Assembly (NCBI GenBank): GCA_043421945.1
Contig: JBHOGO010000065.1
Location: 1 to 26,906 of the forward strand
Length of the DNA stretch: 26,906 nt
Reading direction: 5' to 3'
Source of the DNA: Thaumasiovibrio sp043421945
GTDB lineage: Bacteria; Pseudomonadota; Gammaproteobacteria; Enterobacterales; Vibrionaceae
The notes under the pieces are model-generated. The model was not told the DNA's origin. It did not search any database and saw only the letters and a program-made list of their open reading frames with translations. Made by a program: the position numbers and the translations under genes. Positions 1-9,302 of the stretch are shown here, one piece after another. Position 1 is the first letter of the stretch. Each line of letters opens with the position of its first letter.

Positions 1-6
1 AGCCAT
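1..6 (-). CDS. Start of a leftward gene cut by the window edge (partial)
   Basis: On the minus strand an ATG at 6-4 followed by GCT runs off the left edge. It is preceded at a 5-base distance by GAGGAAA (plus-strand 12-18), a canonical Shine-Dalgarno. Only two codons (Met-Ala) are visible, so nothing can be said about the product. The 5' end of its transcript would lie in the 228 bp between it and the D-lactate dehydrogenase gene, which reads in the same direction. The call rests entirely on the SD/ATG pair. Confidence 0.35.
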
Positions 7-234
7 GATGATTTCCTCACTCAACGCCTATTACTAAGTATAGTCATCAATACTGAGTTTTAGTGGTAATCAGGAAATAATAAAGAGTTCCTTTTGCCGC
101 TCTAGCAAAGTTCGTTACGACTGAGGAAAAGAACAAGACGCTTTAGTATGCTCACCCTCGATCTTGTCTAGCACCTGCACTTAGCATCTAAAAACGAGTC
201 ATATAACCGGCGATTCACAACGTGTTATCTGGTT

Positions 235-3111
235 TTATTTTTGGCTTACTTTATCCACTAAATAGAGGATGGAGCGATACTCAATACCGCTATGATGCGA
301 TAAGCCAATTTCACAGGTTCGGCTATTGGAGTATCCCTCACAGCAGTCAGGCGGCACTTGTTTCGCTAGCGTCGACAACGCCGACGCATTTAATTCAGGG
401 ACATTAAACCCTTTATCCCCCGCAAAGCCACAGCACTCAATGCCCTCAGGCACAATCACTGTATTTGCGCACGCTTTCGCTACTTTTTCCATCAAGCTTG
501 CCAACCCTCGTCGCCTAGAGGTACAAGTAATATGTAACATCACTGGCTGTGTCTGAGGAATAATCTCTAACAAAGGCAACACATGCTCTGCAATAAATTC
601 AAAAGGTTCATAGACCGACAGTTCCTGCGTAAAGCGCTCTTTGCTTAACGATGCACAAGGGCTAGTATCCATGAGTATTGGAATAACCCCTTGATCAGAA
701 ACCTTCCACAAAGCTTCTTCAAGCTCTGCCGCTTTGTCAGTGCTTTGCTCGCTAAAGCCTTTACTTTTAAAAGGCATACCGCAGCATAGTGAAGCCACAC
801 TGTCTGGCAAGATAACCTCAAAGCCAGCGCGAGCCAAAAGTGACATCGTCACCTCCGGTATACTCCGCGTGTCTGCCCCTCCTCGCATGGGGCCCATCTC
901 TCTCGCGGCACAGCTAGGAAAATAAACCACTTTTTGCTTCGTGATTCGATTAATTTTTAAGGCTTCCTCACTTTGCTGATGATCAATCACCAACTTTCCA
1001 GCGTGCATTGGCATAGCAGGTGTCCACATCGGTAAACCTGCTTTATGTAACACAGTACCCACGTTCGTTAACGCCCTACGCCCGATTACTTTGTGAGTAA
1101 GATCGACGATGCCAAATGCTTGTCCTGACAATTGACTGACATGACTAAATTGCTCTGCCGTCCATGTGGCTATTTTTGATTCGAGTGGCGAATGTATACC
1201 GCGCAATTTTCGTACTAAGTCGCCTGTATTGATATTCACTGGGCATCTATCAGCACATAGCCCAGTGGCTGCGCACGTATCAACACCAAAATATTGATAT
1301 TGCTTCTCCCATGCCTCCAATTGCTCTTTACTTTCACCTTCACGCTCCATTCGCTTCAATTCACGATAAATGGTATTTCGCTGCCTTGGTGTTAAAGAGA
1401 GATTTCGTGATGGACAAACAGGCTCACAGAAACCACACTCGATACATTTATCAATAATGTCATCAGCTGCAGGCATGGCTTTTAAGTGTTTCAGGTGGGC
1501 TTGCTTATCATCGTTAATAATGACCCCTGGGTTGAGCAACCTATTCGGGTCAAAGATCGCTTTTATCTCTTCCATTAACGCGACACCTTCCGCCCCCCAC
1601 TCCAGTTCAATGTAAGGTGCCATATTACGGCCCGTGCCATGCTCTGCTTTCAACGACCCTTGATAATCCACGGCAACGAGTTTAGAAACGGCATCCATGA
1701 AGTCACCATAACGTTTTACTTCATCTTCACTTTCAAAGCCTTGCGTAAAGACAAAATGAAGATTCCCAGCTAACGCATGTCCAAAGATAATCGCTTCATC
1801 ATAACCAAAACGCTCGAAACAGAGTTGCAGCTCACGTACTGCAGGTGCTAAATGCTCGATAGGAAATGCAACGTCTTCAATAATGACTGTGGTTCCCGTC
1901 TCTCTGACTGCGCCTACCGCAGGGAATAGTCCTTTTCGTACCGCCCATAATGAGCTTGCCACTTCGCGATCTTCGCTAAAGTCGACGCTTTCTATGGGAG
2001 AGAATGTCTCAATAATCGCATTGATACGATCTCTATCGGCGTGAAGCTGTTCTGCGCTGCTGGCATGTATTTCAACTAATATGGCTGCTGGCTCTCCTGT
2101 CAATCGAGCTAAAAATGCTGGCATTCCCGGCTCATCAACAACAGACGCTAGAGAGCGGCTATCCATCAATTCTACGGCAGCAATATCCGTTTTCGCCAAT
2201 TCACTAACCACTCGGCATGTGGTTTCAATATCTTCGAAAACATAAAGCCCCGTGGTTTTATTCGGGTGATCAGGCACTGTACGATATGTGATGTCAGCAA
2301 TGAACCCAAGCGTTCCTTCCGAGCCAATCATTAGGTGCTGTAAAATATCAACGGGATCTTGATAATCGATGAGCGCGTTAAGGCTATACCCTGTGGTATT
2401 TTTAAGCCGATATTTATGGCGGATTTTATCATTGAGAACAGAGTCATTTTTGCACCGTTTAGCCAAATCGATGAGATTCTCAATGAAGAGTGAATGCGTT
2501 TGATAAAACTGTTTAATACTCTGACTATCACGTGTATCAAGTACCGTTCCATCCCACAACACCAGCGTCATGCCTGCCAAGGTTTGATAACTGTTATGTG
2601 TCGTACCACAACACATCCCAGATGCATTATTCGCAGCGATACCTCCAATTTTACAGGTATTGATAGAAGCAGGGTCTGGGCCGATCTTTCGCTGATAAGG
2701 CATAAGTAGGCGATTTGCATCAGCGCCGATCACTCCAGGTTGCAAGGTAATCATTGCACCATCTTCTAATATTTCATGTCCGCGCCAACTGTCCGTCAGC
2801 ATAATCAACACCGAATCGGAAATCGCCTGTCCTGAAAGGCTGGTTCCCGCAGCTCGGAAAGTAAAAGACAGGCTTTTTTCGACGCATGATGCCATTACAA
2901 AACAGAGTTCAGAAAGAGAATCGACTCTAACGACGATGTAAGGGTTTAAGCGGTAAAAACTCGCATCGGTACCAAACGCCATGGTAAGCATTGGATCGGT
3001 AATCACTCTATGACTTTCTACGCGTTCAATAAGGCGGGCATAGAGAGATTGATAAGAAACCGGTAAGTGAGACATTGTATTTGTTGTCGTTGATACACGA
3101 GATGCTTCCAT
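235..3111 (-). CDS. FAD/Fe-S D-lactate dehydrogenase (Dld-II type)
   Basis: Probable quinone-linked oxidase of D-lactate or a related D-2-hydroxyacid, acting at the inner face of the cytoplasmic membrane. The 958 residues hold an FAD-binding PCMH domain (about 55-280, with GTSLSGQ at 89-95 and a CKIGGIAANNASGMCCG stretch at 153-169 that I associate with Dld-II), an FAD-oxidase C domain (to about 530, with HGTGRN at 491-496), two 4Fe-4S cysteine clusters (CIECGFCEPVC at 556-566 and CAATGLCADRCP at 613-624), and two CCG-type cysteine regions (776-778 and 893-895). Length fits Dld-II (about 930-1020 aa). A closely similar architecture is found in D-2-hydroxyglutarate dehydrogenase (YdiJ type), so the substrate is not fixed. 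The first ATG has GGGG upstream; the internal Met13 has no SD. It is divergent from a LysR gene, the usual arrangement for local control. Confidence 0.88.
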   Translation of the reverse strand: MEASRVSTTTNTMSHLPVSYQSLYARLIERVESHRVITDPMLTMAFGTDASFYRLNPYIVVRVDSLSELCFVMASCVEKSLSFTFRAAGTSLSGQAISDSVLIMLTDSWRGHEILEDGAMITLQPGVIGADANRLLMPYQRKIGPDPASINTCKIGGIAANNASGMCCGTTHNSYQTLAGMTLVLWDGTVLDTRDSQSIKQFYQTHSLFIENLIDLAKRCKNDSVLNDKIRHKYRLKNTTGYSLNALIDYQDPVDILQHLMIGSEGTLGFIADITYRTVPDHPNKTTGLYVFEDIETTCRVVSELAKTDIAAVELMDSRSLASVVDEPGMPAFLARLTGEPAAILVEIHASSAEQLHADRDRINAIIETFSPIESVDFSEDREVASSLWAVRKGLFPAVGAVRETGTTVIIEDVAFPIEHLAPAVRELQLCFERFGYDEAIIFGHALAGNLHFVFTQGFESEDEVKRYGDFMDAVSKLVAVDYQGSLKAEHGTGRNMAPYIELEWGAEGVALMEEIKAIFDPNRLLNPGVIINDDKQAHLKHLKAMPAADDIIDKCIECGFCEPVCPSRNLSLTPRQRNTIYRELKRMEREGESKEQLEAWEKQYQYFGVDTCAATGLCADRCPVNINTGDLVRKLRGIHSPLESKIATWTAEQFSHVSQLSGQAFGIVDLTHKVIGRRALTNVGTVLHKAGLPMWTPAMPMHAGKLVIDHQQSEEALKINRITKQKVVYFPSCAAREMGPMRGGADTRSIPEVTMSLLARAGFEVILPDSVASLCCGMPFKSKGFSEQSTDKAAELEEALWKVSDQGVIPILMDTSPCASLSKERFTQELSVYEPFEFIAEHVLPLLEIIPQTQPVMLHITCTSRRRGLASLMEKVAKACANTVIVPEGIECCGFAGDKGFNVPELNASALSTLAKQVPPDCCEGYSNSRTCEIGLSHHSGIEYRSILYLVDKVSQK

Positions 3112-3173
3112 GCCTAAACCCCATTTTATTTGTTATCCCACCAGCATACTTGAGTATTTAACGTTGATATATA

Positions 3174-3197
3174 GCAACAATTTCACAACACTGTTGC
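3174..3197. promoter_or_regulatory. Inverted repeat in the dehydrogenase/LysR intergenic region, candidate operator
   Basis: GCAACA and TGTTGC are exact inverted half-sites separated by 12 bp, in the 116 bp between the divergent D-lactate dehydrogenase and LysR starts. Interrupted dyads in this position are typical LysR-regulator sites. The palindrome is seen; its function is inferred. Confidence 0.4.
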
Positions 3198-3227
3198 AAA
3201 TAGCTTACTAATGAATGGAATAATGCG

Positions 3228-4217
3228 ATGCCTCAAGCTAACGACCTTATCGTGTTCTATCACCTTGTATCAGCGGGATCATTCAGCGCAGCGGCTAAGC
3301 ATGTGGGGCTAACAAAATCGGTTATCAGCAAGCGCTTATCAGCACTGGAGGCACAATTAGGCGTTCAGCTTTTACATCGGACGACACGCCAGTTACGACT
3401 CACTGAAGCAGGACAGACACTATTTGAATACGCACAGCAAAGTCAGCAGATACTAAGCCAAGCAACGGAAGCAATGGCGATATCGTCAGAATCGATGAGT
3501 GGAACTATTCGGTTATCGGTACCCACCGTCTCAGGAGAGCTGATTTTGCCTGCTGCGTTTGCAAGGTTTAGCCACGACTTCCCCGATATAGTACTGGATG
3601 TCACTCTAACGAATAGCTTTTCCTCACTCATCGCAGAAAACTTCGACCTCGCTATTCGTACCGGTCATTTAGAAGATTCCAGCTTAATCGCAAAACGTCT
3701 TATTACTGCAAATTGGGTCATCTGTGCCTCTCCTTACTATCTAAACCTCCACGGAACCCCGCAACAACCCACAGATCTCTATGAGCACAACTGCTTAGGG
3801 TACAGTCAGCAGCAACAAGGCCCGCACGAATGGTTATTCAAAACTACAGAAACAAACAATTTAAAAGGAATAAAGAGCACAAAAGGAACAAAAAACTCAC
3901 ACGAAGAAAATGCCATTGAGGCGCTAGAAAAGGATAAGAGGCACTATACCCTTTCATTGAAAGGAAATTTGATCACCAACACTGCTGCATCTTTAAAAGA
4001 GGCAGCAGTACGAGGACAGGGTATTATTTACGTCCCACGGGTGCTTGTGTCGGAAGCTCTGAATGATTCCACATTGATTGAAATCCTAACACCTCATGTA
4101 GGAAAAGAGCTGGGAATTTATATTGTTTACCCCCATAGTCGCCACTTACCGCTTAAAGTGCGACGATTAACTGAATATATCCAGGCTGCCTACCAAGAGA
4201 ATCAACGTTGGTTTTAA
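3228..4217 (+). CDS. LysR-family transcriptional regulator with an enlarged effector domain
   Basis: DNA-binding regulator of 329 aa. The N-terminal winged helix-turn-helix spans about 5-62 (FSAAAKHVGLTKSVISKRLS helix region, then LLHRTTRQLRLTEAG). A periplasmic-binding-like effector domain follows from about 92. Most family members are near 300 aa. The excess is a Lys/Glu/Asn-rich stretch at about 206-239 that interrupts the effector domain between EWLF and the SLKGNLITNTAASLKEAA strand-helix. The gene is divergent from the D-lactate dehydrogenase, so control of that gene and itself is the simplest inference. The ATG at 3228 is preceded by a weak TGGAA SD. Its stop codon directly abuts the stop of the convergent oxidoreductase gene. 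Confidence 0.9.
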   Translation: MPQANDLIVFYHLVSAGSFSAAAKHVGLTKSVISKRLSALEAQLGVQLLHRTTRQLRLTEAGQTLFEYAQQSQQILSQATEAMAISSESMSGTIRLSVPTVSGELILPAAFARFSHDFPDIVLDVTLTNSFSSLIAENFDLAIRTGHLEDSSLIAKRLITANWVICASPYYLNLHGTPQQPTDLYEHNCLGYSQQQQGPHEWLFKTTETNNLKGIKSTKGTKNSHEENAIEALEKDKRHYTLSLKGNLITNTAASLKEAAVRGQGIIYVPRVLVSEALNDSTLIEILTPHVGKELGIYIVYPHSRHLPLKVRRLTEYIQAAYQENQRWF

Positions 4218-5219
4218 TTAGCGATTACCACTAGTCAAAAAGGCGTATTCCAGTCCAATCTGACGACGAATTTCATCCATCGTTTTCATGGTATTTAGAC
4301 TGTCCTGCCAACTCATGACATCACTCTGCTGCTTACCTTCAGCAATACAGCACATCACCTCTTCAATTTGATACTCAAAGCCCGTCGCCCTGAAGGGTAA
4401 CTCAACCGTTAATTCCTCTTCACCACTAACGCGTAAGGTCGCTTTTTCCGCCGCCCAGAACATAGATGGGACATGAATACTCCCTTTACTGCCATATAGT
4501 GTGAAGCTATTTTCTAATGTCGCATTCAACCCACAAGTCAGCTGACTAGCCACACCATCATAATCCAGAATTACACTGGTACGCTCATCGACATTGGTTT
4601 CACCTATCATGCCGTTGGCAATAATCGACGTTGGCTCACGCTGCATGACAAATTGCGACATAGTGAGATTATAAATGCCCATATCAAGCAGCGCCCCACC
4701 CGCGAGTTCATTATTGAGGAGGCGGTCATCTTCATTACGCGGCACATTAAAAGCAAAGGAGGAGTGGATAACACTCAAATCACCAATGCGGTTTTCATCG
4801 AGCCAAGTCAATACTTGTTGCCAAGCGGGTAAAAAGCGCGTCCACACCGCTTCCATTAAGAACGTATGATGCTTTTCCGCTAACGCCACTAATTCTCGAG
4901 CTTGCGCTTCATTCACCGTGAGCGGTTTTTCACACAATACCGGCTTACCTGCTATCAAACATTTTTTTGCGCATTCAAAGTGAAAGCGATGTGGATTAGC
5001 AATATAGATGGCGTCGACTTGAGGATCATCAATGAGCGTTTGATAATCATCGTAAGCAAGCTCACCGCGGTATTCTTGGACGAAGGATTTTGCTCGCGTA
5101 AGGTTAGAACTCGCAGCTGCGTATAAGCAAGCATTGGGGACAACCTGAAGTGCTTTCGCAAAGGTATGAGCAATTCGACCTGGTGCAATAACACCCCAAT
5201 TGAATGTTTTTTCAGACAT
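4218..5219 (-). CDS. Gfo/Idh/MocA-family NAD(P)-dependent oxidoreductase
   Basis: Predicted cytosolic sugar, inositol or diol dehydrogenase of 333 aa. The N-terminal Rossmann fold carries GVIAPGRIA (residues 9-17). The family EKP motif, whose Lys takes part in catalysis, is present as CEKPLTVN (about 95-102). The C-terminal alpha/beta substrate domain is complete. Length and the opening motif resemble the dihydrodiol dehydrogenase/YvaA branch, but substrate cannot be assigned. The start is supported by AGGGAA 6 bases upstream (minus strand). It lies 190 bp downstream of a LacI-family gene on the same strand, so it may be co-transcribed with, or controlled by, that regulator. It is convergent with the LysR gene with no intervening base. 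Confidence 0.88.
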   Translation of the reverse strand: MSEKTFNWGVIAPGRIAHTFAKALQVVPNACLYAAASSNLTRAKSFVQEYRGELAYDDYQTLIDDPQVDAIYIANPHRFHFECAKKCLIAGKPVLCEKPLTVNEAQARELVALAEKHHTFLMEAVWTRFLPAWQQVLTWLDENRIGDLSVIHSSFAFNVPRNEDDRLLNNELAGGALLDMGIYNLTMSQFVMQREPTSIIANGMIGETNVDERTSVILDYDGVASQLTCGLNATLENSFTLYGSKGSIHVPSMFWAAEKATLRVSGEEELTVELPFRATGFEYQIEEVMCCIAEGKQQSDVMSWQDSLNTMKTMDEIRRQIGLEYAFLTSGNR

Positions 5220-5409
5220 GAATATTCCCTATTCCTTTATTCCAATGCCGCCGGTCAACACGACTGGCCCAAGCAGCATGACGATCACTGACTAAACCAT
5301 AAAGTATTGTCTTATAAGCTCAAAGCGCATAGTGGAAGGCTTATCCTATTGCGTGACTATTCTCACAGCCCATACCAAGCGAATACCCATCCCGCTGGCT
5401 CATTGATAC

Positions 5410-6441
5410 TTAATCCGTATGTAGAACGGTAGACTCCCTCACAATAAGATCAATGGGAGGCAATGGGATGTCTTTATCACCACCGTTCAATAAATCAATA
5501 ATAGATGTCGCGCACAACGCCCCCATCTCTTCAACAGGTTGGCGTAGCGTCGTCAGTGCTGGAGTAAAGTAACGAGAAGTGGGCAAGTCATCAAAACCAA
5601 TCACGGCGACATCATTAGGTACATGATAGCCTCTGTCGTGAAGCGCTTTTATCGCTCCATAAGCAGTAAGATCATTCGCAGCAAAGATCGCTGAAAATGG
5701 AATATTCGATTCTAGAAGCTCAATGGTCTTCTCATAGCCCGATTCGCTACTAAAATCCCCCATCTGAATCAGCTCTGATAAAACCGCGAGTCCTGCCTCT
5801 TGCAATGCTTTTTTATATCCTTTAAACCGATCGTCAGCATCGGGTTGAAGCTCTATACCTCGAATATGGGCGATATTCACATGCCCTTGTTGAAGCAAGT
5901 GCAACGTTGCCATATATCCCCCAAGCACGTTATCAAGCGAGATAGTGCGAAGGTTCTCTGCTTTTGCTTCATAACCCGCAGCAACAATCGGTGTCTTCCT
6001 TGAATATTCTATTATCTTCTCAGGTTCAATATTGCCTGCGACAATAATAATCCCATCAACATGACTGTCGACTAAATATGACAACGCATCCATCTCTACA
6101 CGGCTACGCCACTGCCCTGATGCAATCACAAGCGAATATCCATGGTCAGATAACTTCTTTTCCATATCATTCAGAATTCGGCTGGTATGTGGACTATCAG
6201 GGTTTTGAACGAGAACACCAACCATCATTGAGCGACGATTTTTCTTACGGATATTGCTCAACTCGGGTTTATACCCAAGTGCTTGCATCGCTTTTTCAAT
6301 GCTCAACGTTTTTTCATCAGAAACATAAGCGGAACGATTAAGAAAACGTGACACTGTGCTGGCAGAAACATTGGCCAATTTTGCAACGTCATACACCGTC
6401 GGTAGCTTATTGTTATTCGCTAATGAATGTCTCGATGTCAT
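5410..6441 (-). CDS. LacI-family transcriptional repressor
   Basis: 343 aa. The N-terminal LacI helix-turn-helix and hinge lie at about 14-65 (TVYDVAKLANVSASTVSRFL, then SIEKAMQALGYKPE). A type-1 periplasmic-binding-like sensor domain follows, containing MVGVLVQNPDSPHTSRILNDME and the late AVIGFDDLPTSRYFTPALTTLRQP typical of sugar-responsive members. GAGGTG lies upstream of the ATG on the minus strand. It is divergent from the secreted GH9 glycosidase across a 262 bp intergenic region, so repression of that gene in the absence of an oligosaccharide inducer is likely (inference). The ligand is unknown. Confidence 0.93.
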   Translation of the reverse strand: MTSRHSLANNNKLPTVYDVAKLANVSASTVSRFLNRSAYVSDEKTLSIEKAMQALGYKPELSNIRKKNRRSMMVGVLVQNPDSPHTSRILNDMEKKLSDHGYSLVIASGQWRSRVEMDALSYLVDSHVDGIIIVAGNIEPEKIIEYSRKTPIVAAGYEAKAENLRTISLDNVLGGYMATLHLLQQGHVNIAHIRGIELQPDADDRFKGYKKALQEAGLAVLSELIQMGDFSSESGYEKTIELLESNIPFSAIFAANDLTAYGAIKALHDRGYHVPNDVAVIGFDDLPTSRYFTPALTTLRQPVEEMGALCATSIIDLLNGGDKDIPLPPIDLIVRESTVLHTD

Positions 6442-6556
6442 TGAACAAGCACCTCAATCTTTATCTATTTCACAACCTAGCACGAACGTTATAAAACATT
6501 GAAATTAAAGTAAACAAATCACTATCAGACTTGTTACTGAACTAGCATATAAAGCC

Positions 6557-6571
6557 ATGAAACGGATTCAT
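6557..6571. promoter_or_regulatory. Palindrome between lacI-type gene and GH9 gene, candidate operator
   Basis: ATGAA-ACGGA-TTCAT has 5 bp perfect arms around a centre that contains CG, as LacI-family operators often do. It lies in the divergent intergenic region, 133 bp upstream of the GH9 ATG. A second short palindrome, AACGTT, lies at 6485-6490, close to the repressor start. Function is inferred from position only. Confidence 0.35.
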
Positions 6572-6703
6572 AGGTGTTGGATTTGCTGTTACCAACGTCA
6601 CGAAATCGCCATTTAGAAACCGTAATCGTCACAAACTATTTTGTTATCTGTATGTCGAGATAGCGCTCTCATTTACCGTTTATGAAAACGAAAGGTGAGT
6701 ATT

Positions 6704-8995
6704 ATGAATAGACAAAATATCTTATGGCTAGTCTTTACTAGCGTCGCAATCAGTAGCCCAACGGCACAGGCTGATGAAATAATTAGGAATGGTTCTTTTG
6801 ACGGTAACATTGATGGTTGGTGGAGTGCCGGCGGATCGATTAACGTTGTGAATAACGAAGCTTGTATGGAAATCGCCAACCCTGGCGCTAATTCATGGAA
6901 TGTGATTCTTGGCCATAGTGGTGTCGGGTTAGCGCAAAATGAAGACTATGTCATCACATTTGATGCCTACGCGGATGTAGATACCCAAGTAAAAACGCTC
7001 ATTCAGCATGAAGGCCCTCCTTATACTCACTATATCGTTGCCGACACCCCCATCACAACAACAAAGCAATCTTATCGCTATGAATTTACACAAGAAAAAG
7101 AGAGCGATGCGAGAGGTGAATTTCAATTCCAGATGGGCGCACAAAAACTGTCAACGATCTGTGTCAGCAATGTATCCATAGAAGGAAAGCCCTATATTGA
7201 AATCGTCGACAAATCACCTATACGTGCCAATCAGCTAGGTTACCTCCCTAATGCTGATAAGATTATCTACATTGAGTCTGATTCGTCCACTCCCCTCCGT
7301 TGGACAATGCAAAATGCAGAGGGAATCAATGTCGACATGGGTCGAACGACAATTTATGGTCTCAATCGAGCTTCAGGGGAACAACTCCACCACATCGATC
7401 TTTCTAAGTACAAATCTGAGTTAAGTGGCTTAACGATTCATATCGATGACGAAAGTAGTTTCCCTTTCGAAATCAGTGCCAATATCTACGGTTCACTAAA
7501 ATATGATGCCCTCTCTTACTTCTACCAAAACCGAAGCGGTGTCGATATTAAAGAAGAGTTCGTACAGCGCCCTGATCTTGCTCGCCCAGCTGGCCACAAA
7601 AGTGACATTGTCACCTGTTTTAGCGGTAAAGACACTTGGGGAAACCAGTGGCCTGGTTGTGACTTTACGATCGACACAACAGGTGGCTGGTACGATGCGG
7701 GTGATCATGGCAAATATACCGTCAATAGCGGTATTTCAACCTGGACCCTACTCAACCTCTACGAGCGCGGAGAATGGATTAACGATGCAACCATTCCCTT
7801 TACGGATGGCACCGCTAAGCTACCAGAAGCTGGAAGTGGTCTAAATGCGCTACTGGCAGAAGCTCGATGGAATATTGAGTTTATGCTAGCGATGCAAATT
7901 CCTGAAGGTAAAAAAGTCTATGCCCCTATTGGTGATCAATCTGCCGATAAAGCACTGCAATTGACTGAAATTGATGCATCTCATCTTGCGTTTCATAAGA
8001 TTGCCGATGACTCATGGTCTGGAATGCCGCTCGCTCCACATGAATCAAAATTCCACCGTTATGTCGGGCAACCAAGCACCGCTGCAACATTAAATCTGAG
8101 TGCGATTGGTGCACAGTGCGCCCGTATTTGGCGTAATATCGATGATGAATTTGCCCTACGTTGCCTTCACGCTGCTCAAAGTGCTTGGAAAGCTGCAAAC
8201 CAACACCCAGAAATATTTGCTTATGATAACTTTACAGGCTCTGGCCCATATGATGATTTATCGCTGAGTGATGAGTTTTATTGGGCTGCCGCGGAGTTAT
8301 TCATAACAACGGGGGAGCAAGAATACAAAACATTCGTGATGCAGTCGCCTCATTATTTAGAGACGCCAACCGGCAATACGGACGCTGATGGTGATATTTT
8401 TTGGCAATACACTGCACCGCTCGGTACTGTGAGCTTAGCGGTCGTTCCGAATCAGTTACCCGATGAAGAGGTTTCGAAAGCACAGCAAGCTATCGTAAAC
8501 ACCGCAGAAAACTATCAATCACAGATGGCAAATGAAGGTTATCGTATTCCTTACACTGTCGAAGAGTATCCATGGGGATCCAACTCTAACCTAGTCAACA
8601 GGAGTATTTTTCTTGTCTACGCACACGACTTCAACGGCAATATTCAATTTCTGAAAACCGCAGCAAGTGCAATGGATTATATTCTTGGTGCTAACCCGAT
8701 GAACATTTCTTATGTGACTGGCTATGGTACTAATGCAGCCCAAAACCCACACCATCGCTTTTGGGCAAAAGCAGTCGATGAAAACTATCCTGCCCCTGCA
8801 CCTGGTGCGTTGATTGGTGGCCCTAACTCAGTGAGCTTTAGTGATCCTATCGCCGCAACGATGAAAGGCCATTGTACTGGGCAAACTTGCTACAGTGACA
8901 ATATTAACGCTTGGTCTTTAAATGAAATAACCATTAACTGGAATGCGCCGTTGGTTTGGGTTGCTTCTGCTTTAGATGAAGGCAAACTTAACTAA
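6704..8995 (+). CDS. Secreted glycoside hydrolase family 9 enzyme (cellulase type) with N-terminal CBM4/9-like module
   Basis: Predicted exported beta-glucan (cellulose or cello-oligosaccharide) hydrolase of 763 aa. A signal peptide (residues 1-23, cut after AQA) leads into a CBM4/9-like jelly-roll (about 25-161, opening IIRNGSFDGNIDGWW), an Ig-like CelD_N domain (about 168-262, opening SPIRANQLGYLP), and a GH9 (alpha/alpha)6 catalytic domain (about 265-763). Active-site landmarks are DAGDHGKY at 331-338 (base and supporting Asp), the His signature NPHHRFW at 681-687, and the catalytic acid Glu741 in SLNEITINWN. An upstream GTG at 6695 is in frame, but it lies inside the SD AAAGGTGAG (6691-6699), so the ATG at 6704 is chosen. 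Some GH9 enzymes of this Ig-containing subgroup act on glucosamine oligomers, so a chitosan-related substrate is possible. A perfect terminator follows. Confidence 0.93.
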   Translation: MNRQNILWLVFTSVAISSPTAQADEIIRNGSFDGNIDGWWSAGGSINVVNNEACMEIANPGANSWNVILGHSGVGLAQNEDYVITFDAYADVDTQVKTLIQHEGPPYTHYIVADTPITTTKQSYRYEFTQEKESDARGEFQFQMGAQKLSTICVSNVSIEGKPYIEIVDKSPIRANQLGYLPNADKIIYIESDSSTPLRWTMQNAEGINVDMGRTTIYGLNRASGEQLHHIDLSKYKSELSGLTIHIDDESSFPFEISANIYGSLKYDALSYFYQNRSGVDIKEEFVQRPDLARPAGHKSDIVTCFSGKDTWGNQWPGCDFTIDTTGGWYDAGDHGKYTVNSGISTWTLLNLYERGEWINDATIPFTDGTAKLPEAGSGLNALLAEARWNIEFMLAMQIPEGKKVYAPIGDQSADKALQLTEIDASHLAFHKIADDSWSGMPLAPHESKFHRYVGQPSTAATLNLSAIGAQCARIWRNIDDEFALRCLHAAQSAWKAANQHPEIFAYDNFTGSGPYDDLSLSDEFYWAAAELFITTGEQEYKTFVMQSPHYLETPTGNTDADGDIFWQYTAPLGTVSLAVVPNQLPDEEVSKAQQAIVNTAENYQSQMANEGYRIPYTVEEYPWGSNSNLVNRSIFLVYAHDFNGNIQFLKTAASAMDYILGANPMNISYVTGYGTNAAQNPHHRFWAKAVDENYPAPAPGALIGGPNSVSFSDPIAATMKGHCTGQTCYSDNINAWSLNEITINWNAPLVWVASALDEGKLN

Positions 8996-9005
8996 GTAAA
9001 AACCT

Positions 9006-9043
9006 GATGGAGGCCGTCTTTTAGTTTGCCTCCATCTATTTTT
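9006..9043 (+). terminator. Rho-independent terminator of the GH9 gene
   Basis: A 9 bp perfect stem (GATGGAGGC at 9006-9014, GCCTCCATC at 9028-9036) with a 13 nt loop is followed by TATTTTTC. It starts 10 bp after the GH9 stop, so the gene appears to be a single-gene transcription unit. Confidence 0.88.
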
Positions 9044-9302
9044 CAAGCACCTAAAATGCCATGACGCACGACTAAACTGCACTTCAAGCTCATCGGTACA
9101 ACTCAATACGCTACTCCAGAGGCTTTATCGCATGATTGAGATTGTCACAAGTCTTCAGCTAAAGCGACGGTAATGAGAGTCAGTGAGCTAGTATCGAGGT
9201 AATAGATAACAAACGTCATCTTTTAAAAGATTTTTCCTAAGTAATAAGCATATAAGTTAGGAAAGTGGGAGAGCTGCGTTTAGCCATTACATCGTAAGCA
9301 CA

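Noticed and set aside
7503..7844. 113-codon ORF in a second frame within the GH9 gene
   Set aside because: It lies entirely inside the GH9 coding region, on the same strand in another frame, and lacks a family signature.
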